Assembly: GCA_002293125.1 (NCBI GenBank)
Contig: DBCR01000034.1
Span: forward strand, 1 to 7,233
Origin: Opitutia bacterium UBA953
GTDB lineage: Bacteria; Verrucomicrobiota; Verrucomicrobiia; Opitutales; UBA953
Direction of reading: 5' to 3'
DNA length: 7,233 nucleotides
Shown here in pieces: positions 1 through 5,298 of the stretch (the stretch's first letter is position 1; every line of letters starts with the position of its first letter). The translations under genes were made by a program, and so were the position numbers. The notes under the pieces were generated by a model. The model was not told where the DNA came from. It ran no database searches and saw nothing but the letters and a program-made list of their open reading frames with translations.

Positions 1-6
1 CGAGGC

Positions 7-35
7 TTGACCCCGGGCGAACGGCTTGGAATAGT
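7..35 (+). promoter_or_regulatory. Putative sigma70-type promoter of the tRNA-Gly gene
   Basis: TTGACC at 7-12 matches the -35 consensus at 5 of 6 positions. It is followed by a 17-base spacer and AATAGT at 30-35, which matches the -10 consensus at 4 of 6. Transcription would start near position 42, about 10 bases before the mature tRNA. The spacing and placement are right for a tRNA promoter. The call rests on consensus matching only. Confidence 0.5.
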
Positions 36-51
36 GAGCGTCCTTGGCCAC

Positions 52-125
52 GCGGGTATCGTTCAGTGGTAGGACACCACTCTTCCAAAGTGGATACACC
101 AGTTCGAATCTGGTTACCCGCACCA
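52..125 (+). tRNA. tRNA-Gly, anticodon TCC, CCA encoded
   Basis: A complete cloverleaf can be drawn. The acceptor stem pairs GCGGGTA (52-58) with TACCCGC (115-121) without mismatch. The anticodon stem pairs CCACT (77-81) with AGTGG (89-93) around the seven-base loop CTTCCAA, putting the anticodon TCC at 84-86, which reads GGA glycine codons (and other GGN by wobble). The T arm pairs ACCAG (98-102) with CTGGT (110-114) around TTCGAAT. The discriminator base is A122 and the CCA end (123-125) is encoded in the DNA. The gene points toward the 3' end of the HNH gene, 16 bases away. I see no second copy of the tRNA 3' end in the window, so nothing suggests an integrated element here. Confidence 0.97.
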
Positions 126-141
126 AGGAAAGCGCCGTCGC

Positions 142-759
142 TCAGTTCCGCCAAGGAAGCTGACCGGCGGGCGTGACCTCGAGGAATTCCTTCCAGCACT
201 CGACCTCGTCGACGGACAAGGACGACGCCACCACCAGACGCCACTTCGGCTTAGTGGGCGCGTGACGGAGCGTCATGCCGGCCTGTTCGGGCAGGCGGTT
301 GGCCTTGCGGGAATTGCAGCGCACGCAGGCCGTCACGATGTTCTCCCAGTTCGTCTTGCCGCCGATATCACGAGGCACCACGTGGTCGAGATTGAGCTCC
401 TCGTCGCGAAAGGGACGGCCGCAATACTGGCAGGTGTTCGCGTCGCGCAGATAGACGTTGCGACGGGAGAAGCGGATCTCGCGGCGCGGGACGCGGTCGT
501 ATTCGCCGAGGAGGAGGACGCGCGGGATGCGGAGCACGATGTGCGTCGTGCGCACGGATTCGGCATTAGGCGGCGGGGCCTCCACGGAGAAACGCATCCA
601 CTCGTCGGAGCTCATCACGCGGTGGCCGGAAGGATCGGCATGGATCGCCGAAGCGCGGCCCCGGAACAGCAGGCTCATCGCCCGCAAGACGCCCACGATG
701 TTAACCGGCTGCCAGAGACGGTTAAGGACGAGGACACGTTGTTCGAGGCGCGGCGGCAC
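142..759 (-). CDS. HNH endonuclease family protein
   Basis: A 205-residue protein with a C-terminal HNH nuclease domain (about residues 95-155). Two zinc-knuckle pairs are visible, C110-x-x-C113 and C145-x-x-C148. They frame the metal and catalytic motif LNLDHVVPRDIGG (D125, H126) and end in CNSRK, where Asn149 takes the place of the third motif residue, as in many HNH proteins. The N-terminal half (QRVLVLNRLWQPVN at 8-20) resembles stand-alone HNH proteins common in many phyla, whose physiological role is mostly unknown. No partner methyltransferase or toxin/antitoxin gene is next to it, so a restriction role is not indicated. The start is GTG at 759-757; the conserved block begins at residue 8, so a later start is unlikely. 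It is the last gene of a minus-strand group and has a promoter-like sequence of its own. Confidence 0.9.
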   Translation of the reverse strand: MPPRLEQRVLVLNRLWQPVNIVGVLRAMSLLFRGRASAIHADPSGHRVMSSDEWMRFSVEAPPPNAESVRTTHIVLRIPRVLLLGEYDRVPRREIRFSRRNVYLRDANTCQYCGRPFRDEELNLDHVVPRDIGGKTNWENIVTACVRCNSRKANRLPEQAGMTLRHAPTKPKWRLVVASSLSVDEVECWKEFLEVTPAGQLPWRN

Positions 760-767
760 TATGCCTA

Positions 768-796
768 TTGATAAGCCCGGGCGGGCGGACGGTCAA
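768..796 (-). promoter_or_regulatory. Putative promoter of the HNH gene
   Basis: On the minus strand TTGACC (796-791) is followed by a 17-base spacer and TATCAA (773-768). These match the -35 and -10 consensus at 5 and 4 of 6 positions. The -35 is identical to that of the tRNA promoter at the left edge. Only 8 bases separate the -10 from the GTG start, so a transcript from here would be leaderless or nearly so. Consensus matching only. Confidence 0.4.
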
Positions 797-806
797 CCCC
801 CTCGAC

Positions 807-1220
807 TCAACGAGCCGACTTCGCCTTGGGCGCGGGGGCCTTGGGCGCAGGGGTCGGCACGGGCGCGCCCGGGGAACCGGGCGGGGAGGTAAAGGTATCG
901 GGTAGAGCCACGAACATCGCGCCCGTGATGGTGCCTGGGATCGGGAACGGGATGCCGTCGATCTTCACGCGCAGGTGTTCGACCGCGGAGGATCGCAGCT
1001 CGCTCGGACCCTTCACGTTGATGACGACCGGCTTGTCGCGCGGGGAAAGCATCCCGAGACCGGGAGTCTCGCCCGTGTTCAATTCGATGACCTGGTAGCG
1101 GACCCCCGCCTTGACCGAGGTCAGCGTGATTTGGTGAGGTCGGCTCGCTGGCGGCGCCGGGATGACAGCCGCCGTTGCCGGCTTAGGCTGCGTCCGCTGA
1201 GCCGCGGGCGAGCTCAGGAA
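807..1220 (-). pseudogene. C-terminal (periplasmic) part of the RodZ-like protein, in the -1 frame
   Basis: This frame stays open from inside the upstream HTH gene to a TGA at 809-807 and encodes about 137 residues. It has no ATG, GTG or TTG until a TTG at 1082, which lies in the middle of the folded part, so it is not a convincing gene on its own. It reads as the continuation of the upstream protein. First comes the end of the membrane segment (FFLSS), then a Pro/Ala-rich linker typical of the exit into the periplasm. Next is a beta-rich domain (ITLTSVKAGVRYQVIEF at about 1130-1080, later VKIDGIPFPIPG), and last a Pro/Ala/Lys tail. The layout resembles the C-terminal domain of RodZ (DUF4115-like), judged by eye only. 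Joined to the first 130 residues it would give a protein of about 267 residues. Whether it is a disrupted gene, a sequencing indel or a frameshifted product is unresolved. Confidence 0.7.
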
Positions 1221-1225
1221 AAAAC
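1198..1225 (-). other. Frame break at a T6 run with adjacent hairpin in the RodZ-like gene
   Basis: The minus strand reads GTT TTT TCC TGA in the HTH frame, so the six-T run (1224-1219) is followed at once by the stop. Slipping back one base on the TTT codon, or adding one T, gives V-F-F-L-S-S and joins the membrane segment smoothly to the periplasmic part. Two bases past the slipping codon starts an inverted repeat, CTGAGC (1217-1212) and GCTCAG (1202-1197), with a nine-base loop. The stem contains the stop codon. The hairpin is closer than the usual spacing for stimulated -1 frameshifting. Confidence 0.6.
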
Positions 1226-1609
1226 CAGCGTGAGGACGATCGCGACGGCCGCGATGCCGATGACGACATAGATCAACGCGTCCCGGCTGAGCGTGATCGA
1301 ACTGACACCGGACTCCGGCTCGAACGGGGCGTCTTCGTCGGCGGCTGCTTCGAGCGGGCGGCGCGAAGCCTTGGTGGAATGGTGCGTGTTGAAATCCGCG
1401 CCGGCCTTCTCGTCATCGAGGCGCAGGTACTTCGCGTAGACCTTGACGAAGCCACGCTTGTAGACGTCGGCAAGCGGGATGGATTCAAATTGGTTGGCCT
1501 CCATCGACTGGAGGTAATCGGTGCGGATCTTGGTGAACTCCGCCGCTTCGCGGAGGGTCACGCCCAGTCGCTGACGGGCTTCTTGGAGACGTTCGCCGAG
1601 GGTTTGCAT
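1214..1609 (-). CDS. RodZ-like helix-turn-helix membrane protein (N-terminal part)
   Basis: The first 131 residues encode a RodZ-type protein. Residues 4-66 form an Xre-like HTH domain with the typical series GERLQEARQRLGVTLREAA, TKIRTDYLQSME, VYKRGFVKVYAKYLRLD. An acidic linker follows (about 70-108), then one transmembrane segment (about 112-130, ALIYVVIGIAAVAIVLTLVF). In the RodZ family the HTH binds MreB rather than DNA and the protein anchors the cell-shape machinery to the inner membrane; that role here is by family only. The frame stops right after the membrane segment, with no periplasmic domain, but one is present in the -1 frame just downstream. The start is ATG at 1609-1607, with no clear ribosome binding site. 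The gene lies 58 bp downstream of the site-2 protease on the same strand. As written the protein would be a truncated HTH-TM protein. Confidence 0.85.
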   Translation of the reverse strand: MQTLGERLQEARQRLGVTLREAAEFTKIRTDYLQSMEANQFESIPLADVYKRGFVKVYAKYLRLDDEKAGADFNTHHSTKASRRPLEAAADEDAPFEPESGVSSITLSRDALIYVVIGIAAVAIVLTLVFS

Positions 1610-1618
1610 GCCTGGAGA

Positions 1619-1637
1619 TTCGCCCGAAGGCGGCGAA
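1619..1637. repeat. Inverted repeat upstream of the RodZ-like gene
   Basis: TTCGCC (1619-1624) and GGCGAA (1632-1637) form a perfect six-base inverted repeat with a seven-base loop. It sits in the 58-base gap between the site-2 protease stop and the RodZ-like start. No T run follows on the minus strand, so it is not an intrinsic terminator. A repeat this short may be chance in GC-rich DNA. Confidence 0.3.
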
Positions 1638-1667
1638 TAGGCAAGCCTCTCGTGGCCGGACTGACGC

Positions 1668-2315
1668 TCAGGCGAGGAAGTCCCAGAGCCCGAACCAAGG
1701 CAGCACGAGGAGCCGGATGCCGGCGGACATCAGACGGGTGAACGGGGGTAGGTTGATAAGGATGATGAGGATAACGAAACCCCAGCGCGCCAAGGTCAGG
1801 AACAACTCCTCCGAGTAGAGTCCCAGACGAACAGCCAGACGGGAGCCATCCAGGGGCGGCAGAGGGATAAGATTAAAGACCACCAAGCTGGCGTTGAGAA
1901 TGATCCCCATCCGGAGGAAATCGATGACGACCTCCTGGGTCTTCGGGTCGAAATTCCCTAATCCGCCGATGACAGCGAAGACGAAGCAGAGCACGAGGTT
2001 CATCGCCGGACCGGCCAGGGTGATATAGATATCATCCATCCGGCGGGTCTTCGGATTAGGCAGGGAGATCTGGACGGGCTTCCCCCAGCCGATGAGTCCG
2101 AAGCCCGGGCTAAGGAAGATCATGACCGCGGGGATCGCGATGGTGCCGATCGGGTCGGCGTGGGCGAAAGGGTTGAGGGTCACGCGGCCCTGCATGCGAG
2201 GCAGTGGGTCGCCGCGTAGATCGGCCATCCAGGCGTGGCCAAACTCGTGGAGTCCGATCGAGATGATCAGGAGGATGAGCTGGAGTAGCCCGTCGCGGAG
2301 GTCTTGGGGATCCAT
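1668..2315 (-). CDS. Site-2 protease family (M50) membrane metalloprotease
   Basis: A 215-residue polytopic membrane protein of the short, PDZ-less M50/S2P class. The zinc motif HEFGH lies in the first membrane segment (H23, E24, H27). The third metal ligand is expected from the conserved NLIPLPPLDGSR (148-159, D156). Also conserved are NPFAHADPIGT (48-58), GWGKPV (76-81) and LAGPAMNL (100-107). About five or six hydrophobic segments are visible. These enzymes cut transmembrane substrates within the bilayer; the substrate is unknown here, and no anti-sigma factor gene lies beside it. I chose ATG at 2315-2313. The frame continues upstream to a TTG at 2414, but those 33 residues are Pro/Ala-rich and unlike the family. 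The neighbouring RodZ-like gene follows on the same strand. A tiny upstream frame ends one base before this start. Confidence 0.93.
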   Translation of the reverse strand: MDPQDLRDGLLQLILLIISIGLHEFGHAWMADLRGDPLPRMQGRVTLNPFAHADPIGTIAIPAVMIFLSPGFGLIGWGKPVQISLPNPKTRRMDDIYITLAGPAMNLVLCFVFAVIGGLGNFDPKTQEVVIDFLRMGIILNASLVVFNLIPLPPLDGSRLAVRLGLYSEELFLTLARWGFVILIILINLPPFTRLMSAGIRLLVLPWFGLWDFLA

Positions 2316-2316
2316 C

Positions 2317-2373
2317 TCAGTTGCCGCCGCAGGGCTTGCCGTCAACGGCGATGGTGGGTTCGAAGTTCGGCAT
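2317..2373 (-). CDS. Possible 18-residue leader ORF before the site-2 protease
   Basis: An ATG at 2373-2371 opens a frame reading MPNFEPTIAVDGKPCGGN and stopping at TGA (2319-2317), one base before the protease ATG. An in-frame TTG 18 bases upstream could extend it to 24 residues, and an in-frame TAA lies a few codons further up. The tight junction is what translational coupling would look like. There is no clear Shine-Dalgarno sequence, and I do not recognise the peptide. It could equally be a chance open stretch. Confidence 0.3.
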   Translation of the reverse strand: MPNFEPTIAVDGKPCGGN

Positions 2374-2475
2374 GGCGGACGCAGCAGGCAAACGCAGGTC
2401 GGGAGGTTAGCCAATCCGAAAGCAGGGGGCGCACTCGCTCCTTGAGGAATCGGGGCGGGTGGCTAGACCTAAGGC

Positions 2476-3138
2476 ATGTCGCTCGCCGCCCGGATCCGAC
2501 TTGCGCAGCAGCGCGGCCTCAGCTTGGCGGCGGCACGTACACTGGCCCGACTATCCACCCCTAAGGCCATCCAGGACTTCCTCGTCGACTTCCCGCAGAA
2601 CTTCGAGCCCGAGGGTGATACCGCCCGATCCGTCGAGCAGACGCTCAAGCAGCGCCGGGCTCATTGCATCGAGGGCGCCATGGTCGCGGCCTTTGCGCTC
2701 TGGTTACAGGGCCACCCTCCCCTGCTCTTGGATTTCAGCGCCCATCAGGACATGGACCATGTCATCGCGCCTTTCCGCGTGAACGGTAAATGGGGAGCCA
2801 TCTCCAAGACCAACTACGTCTGCCTCCGCTGGCGCGATCCGGTGTACCGCAGCGTCCGCGAGCTCGCGATGTCCTACTTCCACGAATACGCCAAAGGCCC
2901 GCGCAAGACCCTACGGAGCTATTCCAAGCCTTACGACCTGAGCCGCCTGCCGCCCGAGAAATGGGTGAACAATCCCAAGGACTGCTGGGAGATCGCCGAT
3001 CTCATCACCGCCGCGCGGCATTACGAGATCGTCACCGACGCCGAGGCCAAGGCCTTGCGCCACCGCGACGACGTCGAATTACGTTCTGACAAGGTCACGG
3101 CTTTCCCGATTCCGAAGTGGAAGCGTCAGCGCCTCTGA
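2476..3138 (+). CDS. Conserved hypothetical protein, putative transglutaminase-like fold
   Basis: A 220-residue soluble protein with no signal peptide. The centre holds the pattern RRAHCIEGAMVAA (C64, E66, G67), then LLLDFSAHQDMDHVIAPF (H95), then GAISKTNY (107-114) and RDPVYRSVRELAMSYFHEY (120-138). A Cys in a helix followed by a His after a beta strand is the arrangement of transglutaminase-like cysteine enzymes; N113 or D121 could complete a triad. I remember similar uncharacterised proteins in other bacteria with the same Cys, DH, SKTN and YFHEY blocks, but no function for them. The first 60 residues are helical and resemble no known domain. The start is ATG at 2476, with AAGG close upstream. 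The gene stands alone on the plus strand between two minus-strand groups, and its stop is 6 bp from the glycosyltransferase stop. The activity is inferred, not shown. Confidence 0.8.
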   Translation: MSLAARIRLAQQRGLSLAAARTLARLSTPKAIQDFLVDFPQNFEPEGDTARSVEQTLKQRRAHCIEGAMVAAFALWLQGHPPLLLDFSAHQDMDHVIAPFRVNGKWGAISKTNYVCLRWRDPVYRSVRELAMSYFHEYAKGPRKTLRSYSKPYDLSRLPPEKWVNNPKDCWEIADLITAARHYEIVTDAEAKALRHRDDVELRSDKVTAFPIPKWKRQRL

Positions 3139-3144
3139 GGGCGG

Positions 3145-3873
3145 TCAGCGCCGGCCGTCGTACCAGATATCACAGTTCTCCGGACGCTTCGCCGCACGGC
3201 CGGCGGTGAACAGCATGCGGAAGAAGAAACGGGCCGCTTCCGTGACCGTATAGAGCTTCAGCTTGCGCGAGGACGTGCGTAGCGGGTGGTCAGCTAGGAT
3301 GATGAAGCGGCGGCCACGACGACGGGCGATACGCTTGAGCCGACGGCTGAGAAAGACTTCTTCTCCCGCGTAGTATTCCGTCCCAAAGCCCCCGGCTTCG
3401 CGGAAGGCCGCGGCCTCTACCCATACGCACGACCCGGCAGCCCATCCGGCGAGGCGGCTCCAAAGATTCCAGAATCCGCAGACGGTGCGGGCGTAGCGCG
3501 GCGTGCCAAGCTCGAGCTCGACCGTGCTCCCGCCGCCGAGCGCACGGCCAGCGGAAATCTCGTCAGCAATGGCCGCGAAGAGGGCCGCAGAGGGAGTCGA
3601 ATCCGCGTCGATGAAGACCAGCCACTCACCGGTCGCCACGCGGGCGCCGGCATCGCGGGCCCGGCCGATCTGGTTCACCGGTTCGAAGACGACGGTCGCA
3701 CCAGCCGCGCGAGCGCAGTCAGCCGTTCCGTCGGTGGAGTTGTTATCGCAGACCACGCATTCCCAGGTCCATCCGCGGGCAATAAAAGCCGCGGCCGCCG
3801 CCTGTACGGACGCAAGCGTCGCCGGCAGCAGTTTTTCCTCGTTGAACGCCGGGATGACGACGGAGACGCGCAT
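3145..3873 (-). CDS. Glycosyltransferase family 2 protein
   Basis: A 242-residue GT-A fold glycosyltransferase. The N-terminus VSVVIPAFNEEKLLPATLASV (3-23) is the nucleotide-sugar binding start typical of GT2. DNNSTDGT (43-50) supplies the conserved Asp, and WLVFIDADS (84-92) holds the metal-binding D-A-D motif (89-91). The block GTEYYAGEEVFLSRRLKR (164-181) contains the acidic pair E171-E172, expected near the acceptor site. No transmembrane helices for polymer export are present, so it probably adds single sugars, but donor and acceptor cannot be read from the sequence. I chose ATG at 3873-3871. The open frame reaches upstream to 4041, but that extension overlaps the kinase gene and is Ser/Arg-rich. 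It starts 19 bp after the ROK kinase stop and ends the operon. It converges with the plus-strand hypothetical gene, leaving no space for a usual terminator. Confidence 0.9.
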   Translation of the reverse strand: MRVSVVIPAFNEEKLLPATLASVQAAAAAFIARGWTWECVVCDNNSTDGTADCARAAGATVVFEPVNQIGRARDAGARVATGEWLVFIDADSTPSAALFAAIADEISAGRALGGGSTVELELGTPRYARTVCGFWNLWSRLAGWAAGSCVWVEAAAFREAGGFGTEYYAGEEVFLSRRLKRIARRRGRRFIILADHPLRTSSRKLKLYTVTEAARFFFRMLFTAGRAAKRPENCDIWYDGRR

Positions 3874-3892
3874 CACGACGACGGAAAAGCGC

Positions 3893-4855
3893 TCAGCTGA
3901 CGTGCTCGAAGGCGCAGGCCGCCGCGCCGACGACGCCGACGTTGCCGCCGAGGCCGGCCGGGACGATCGTGCAGACCGCCGAGAGGCGCGGGAAGGCGTA
4001 GTTGCTGGCACTCTTGCGCATCGGGATAAAGAGAGCATCACCCGCCGCGGTCACGCCGCCACCGACCACGATCACATCCGGGTTGAAAGTGTTGATTACC
4101 GCGCCGAGGCCACGACCGAGGTAGTTGATGGACTCCGCCCAGATTTCGTTGGCGAGCGCGTCCCCTTCAGCCATCGCCTGGAAGAGATGGTGCGTCGTGA
4201 CTTGATCGATGCTACCGGCGAACTTGACGATGCTCGAAGGGCGACCAGCCGTGAGGGCTTCGCGGGTGCGGCGCGCGATGGCGGTACCGGAAGCGTAGAC
4301 CTCCCAGCAGCCGGGGTTACCGCAGCCGCAACGCGGGCCGTCCATCGTCAGAGGAATATGGCCGAGCTCGGCCGCGTTGCCGTTGGAGCCGCGCATCAGG
4401 CGTCCGTCGATGACCGCGCCGCCGCCGATACCGGTGGAGACCGTGATGTAGACGACGTTCTTCTTGCCCTTGCCGGCGCCGAAGCGGTATTCGCCGAGCG
4501 CGGCCGCGTTGCAGTCGTTATCGATGCGCGTGGGCAGGCCGCCGAAAGAGTTGCTCAGGAAGTCCGTGATCGAGAAGCCGGTCCAGCCCGGGAGGTTGGG
4601 CGAGCCGTCGACGCAACCGCGAGCGATATCGAGCGGACCCGGGGAAGCCACGCCGATGGCGACGAAGTCGACCGGCTTGAGCTTAAGTTCGGCGAGGAGC
4701 GCATGGGCGGCCTCGGCCACGCGCTCGCAGGCTTGCTGCGGTCCTTTTTCGGCGAACGTCTCGACGCGTCCGGAGCCGAGCACGGTGCCGTCCTGGTTGA
4801 CGACGCCGAAGGCGAATTTCGTGCCGCCGAGGTCAAAAGCCAAAACTTTACGCAT
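3893..4855 (-). CDS. ROK family sugar kinase
   Basis: A 320-residue kinase of the ROK family, which phosphorylates hexoses at the 6-position with ATP. The phosphate-binding motif DLGGTK is at 8-13. IDNDCNAAALGE (111-122) carries the catalytic Asp114, and TGIGGG (141-146) is the second nucleotide loop. The sugar and zinc signature is AAELGHIPLT (161-170), followed by C176-G-C178-G-N-P-G-C183, with H166 as the other zinc ligand. VIVVGGG lies near the C-terminus. There is no N-terminal HTH, so this is an enzyme and not an NagC-type repressor. Length and motifs fit glucokinase, fructokinase or mannokinase; the specificity cannot be decided by eye. A mannose-6-phosphate-isomerase-like cupin ends 14 bp upstream, which makes mannose or fructose attractive substrates, but that is inference. 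The start is ATG at 4855, without a Shine-Dalgarno sequence. Confidence 0.94.
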   Translation of the reverse strand: MRKVLAFDLGGTKFAFGVVNQDGTVLGSGRVETFAEKGPQQACERVAEAAHALLAELKLKPVDFVAIGVASPGPLDIARGCVDGSPNLPGWTGFSITDFLSNSFGGLPTRIDNDCNAAALGEYRFGAGKGKKNVVYITVSTGIGGGAVIDGRLMRGSNGNAAELGHIPLTMDGPRCGCGNPGCWEVYASGTAIARRTREALTAGRPSSIVKFAGSIDQVTTHHLFQAMAEGDALANEIWAESINYLGRGLGAVINTFNPDVIVVGGGVTAAGDALFIPMRKSASNYAFPRLSAVCTIVPAGLGGNVGVVGAAACAFEHVS

Positions 4856-4869
4856 AGGAATAGAAAGGG

Positions 4870-5271
4870 TCAGTCGCGAGCGGGTCGCGAGAAGTCATCC
4901 TGCAGGCGGACGACGTCGGTCAGGTCAGGCGTGGAGACTTCGAGCAGCACGCTATCCTCGAGGGCTTCGAAGCGGTGGATGGTGCGCACCGGCACGTGCA
5001 AGGCCTGACCCGGCAGCCAGACGCGCTGGTCGGCCGGCGTGACGAGGGATACGGCCGGAGTCTCTCCGGATGCGATCGCTCGGAAGGTGAGGAGAACCTT
5101 GCCGGAAAGGAGGTAAAGCGTCTCCGTCTTACGTTCGTGGTATTGCAGGCTGAGGCGGCGGCCCTGCTTCACTTCGAGCACCTTGCCGGCGTAAGCGGCT
5201 TGATCGGCATACCAGATTTCGCGGCCCCACGGCTTCTCCACGATTTTCGGGATATGCGTCGGCTCGGCCAT
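4870..5271 (-). CDS. Cupin protein, mannose-6-phosphate isomerase type II-like
   Basis: A 133-residue single-domain cupin. EKPWGREIWYA (12-22) and LSLQYHERKTETLYLLSGK (40-58) match the C-terminal isomerase domain of bifunctional mannose-1-phosphate guanylyltransferase/mannose-6-phosphate isomerase proteins. Likely metal ligands are H45, E50 and H99. The second cupin block is LPGQALHVPVRTIHRFEA (86-103). The second His of the usual H-x-H pair is Arg47 here, so metal binding or activity may differ from the textbook enzyme. No guanylyltransferase domain is attached. It lies between the SRAP gene (27 bp upstream) and the ROK kinase (14 bp downstream), consistent with a role in hexose-phosphate interconversion. 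It could instead be a sugar-binding or regulatory cupin. The start is ATG at 5271-5269. Confidence 0.82.
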   Translation of the reverse strand: MAEPTHIPKIVEKPWGREIWYADQAAYAGKVLEVKQGRRLSLQYHERKTETLYLLSGKVLLTFRAIASGETPAVSLVTPADQRVWLPGQALHVPVRTIHRFEALEDSVLLEVSTPDLTDVVRLQDDFSRPARD

Positions 5272-5298
5272 GCCAGAGGTCTGTCCAAAAACGCCCTG

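Noticed and set aside
52..125. tRNA gene as an integration site for a mobile element
   Set aside because: No repeat of the tRNA 3' end and no integrase or phage gene is present in the window.
262..771. A 169-codon plus-strand open frame opposite the HNH gene
   Set aside because: It is antisense to a gene with intact HNH and zinc motifs, and its Ala/Arg/His-rich translation matches no family.
1112..1123. Perfect inverted repeat TGACC-GA-GGTCA
   Set aside because: It lies inside the coding sequence of the RodZ-like C-terminal domain and is too short to argue for an operator.
2316..2414. Upstream extension of the site-2 protease from a TTG
   Set aside because: The 33 extra residues are Pro-rich and lack any signal or membrane character, while the ATG at 2315 places the first membrane segment as usual for the family.
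3874..4041. Upstream extension of the glycosyltransferase into the kinase gene
   Set aside because: It would overlap the kinase by about 150 bases with a Ser/Arg-rich sequence, and the GT2 domain begins two residues after the ATG at 3873.
3503..5008. A 501-codon plus-strand open frame opposite the kinase and glycosyltransferase genes
   Set aside because: It is antisense to two genes with clear family motifs, has a low-complexity Ala/Arg/Asp composition and no recognisable domain. Long antisense frames are expected in GC-rich coding DNA.
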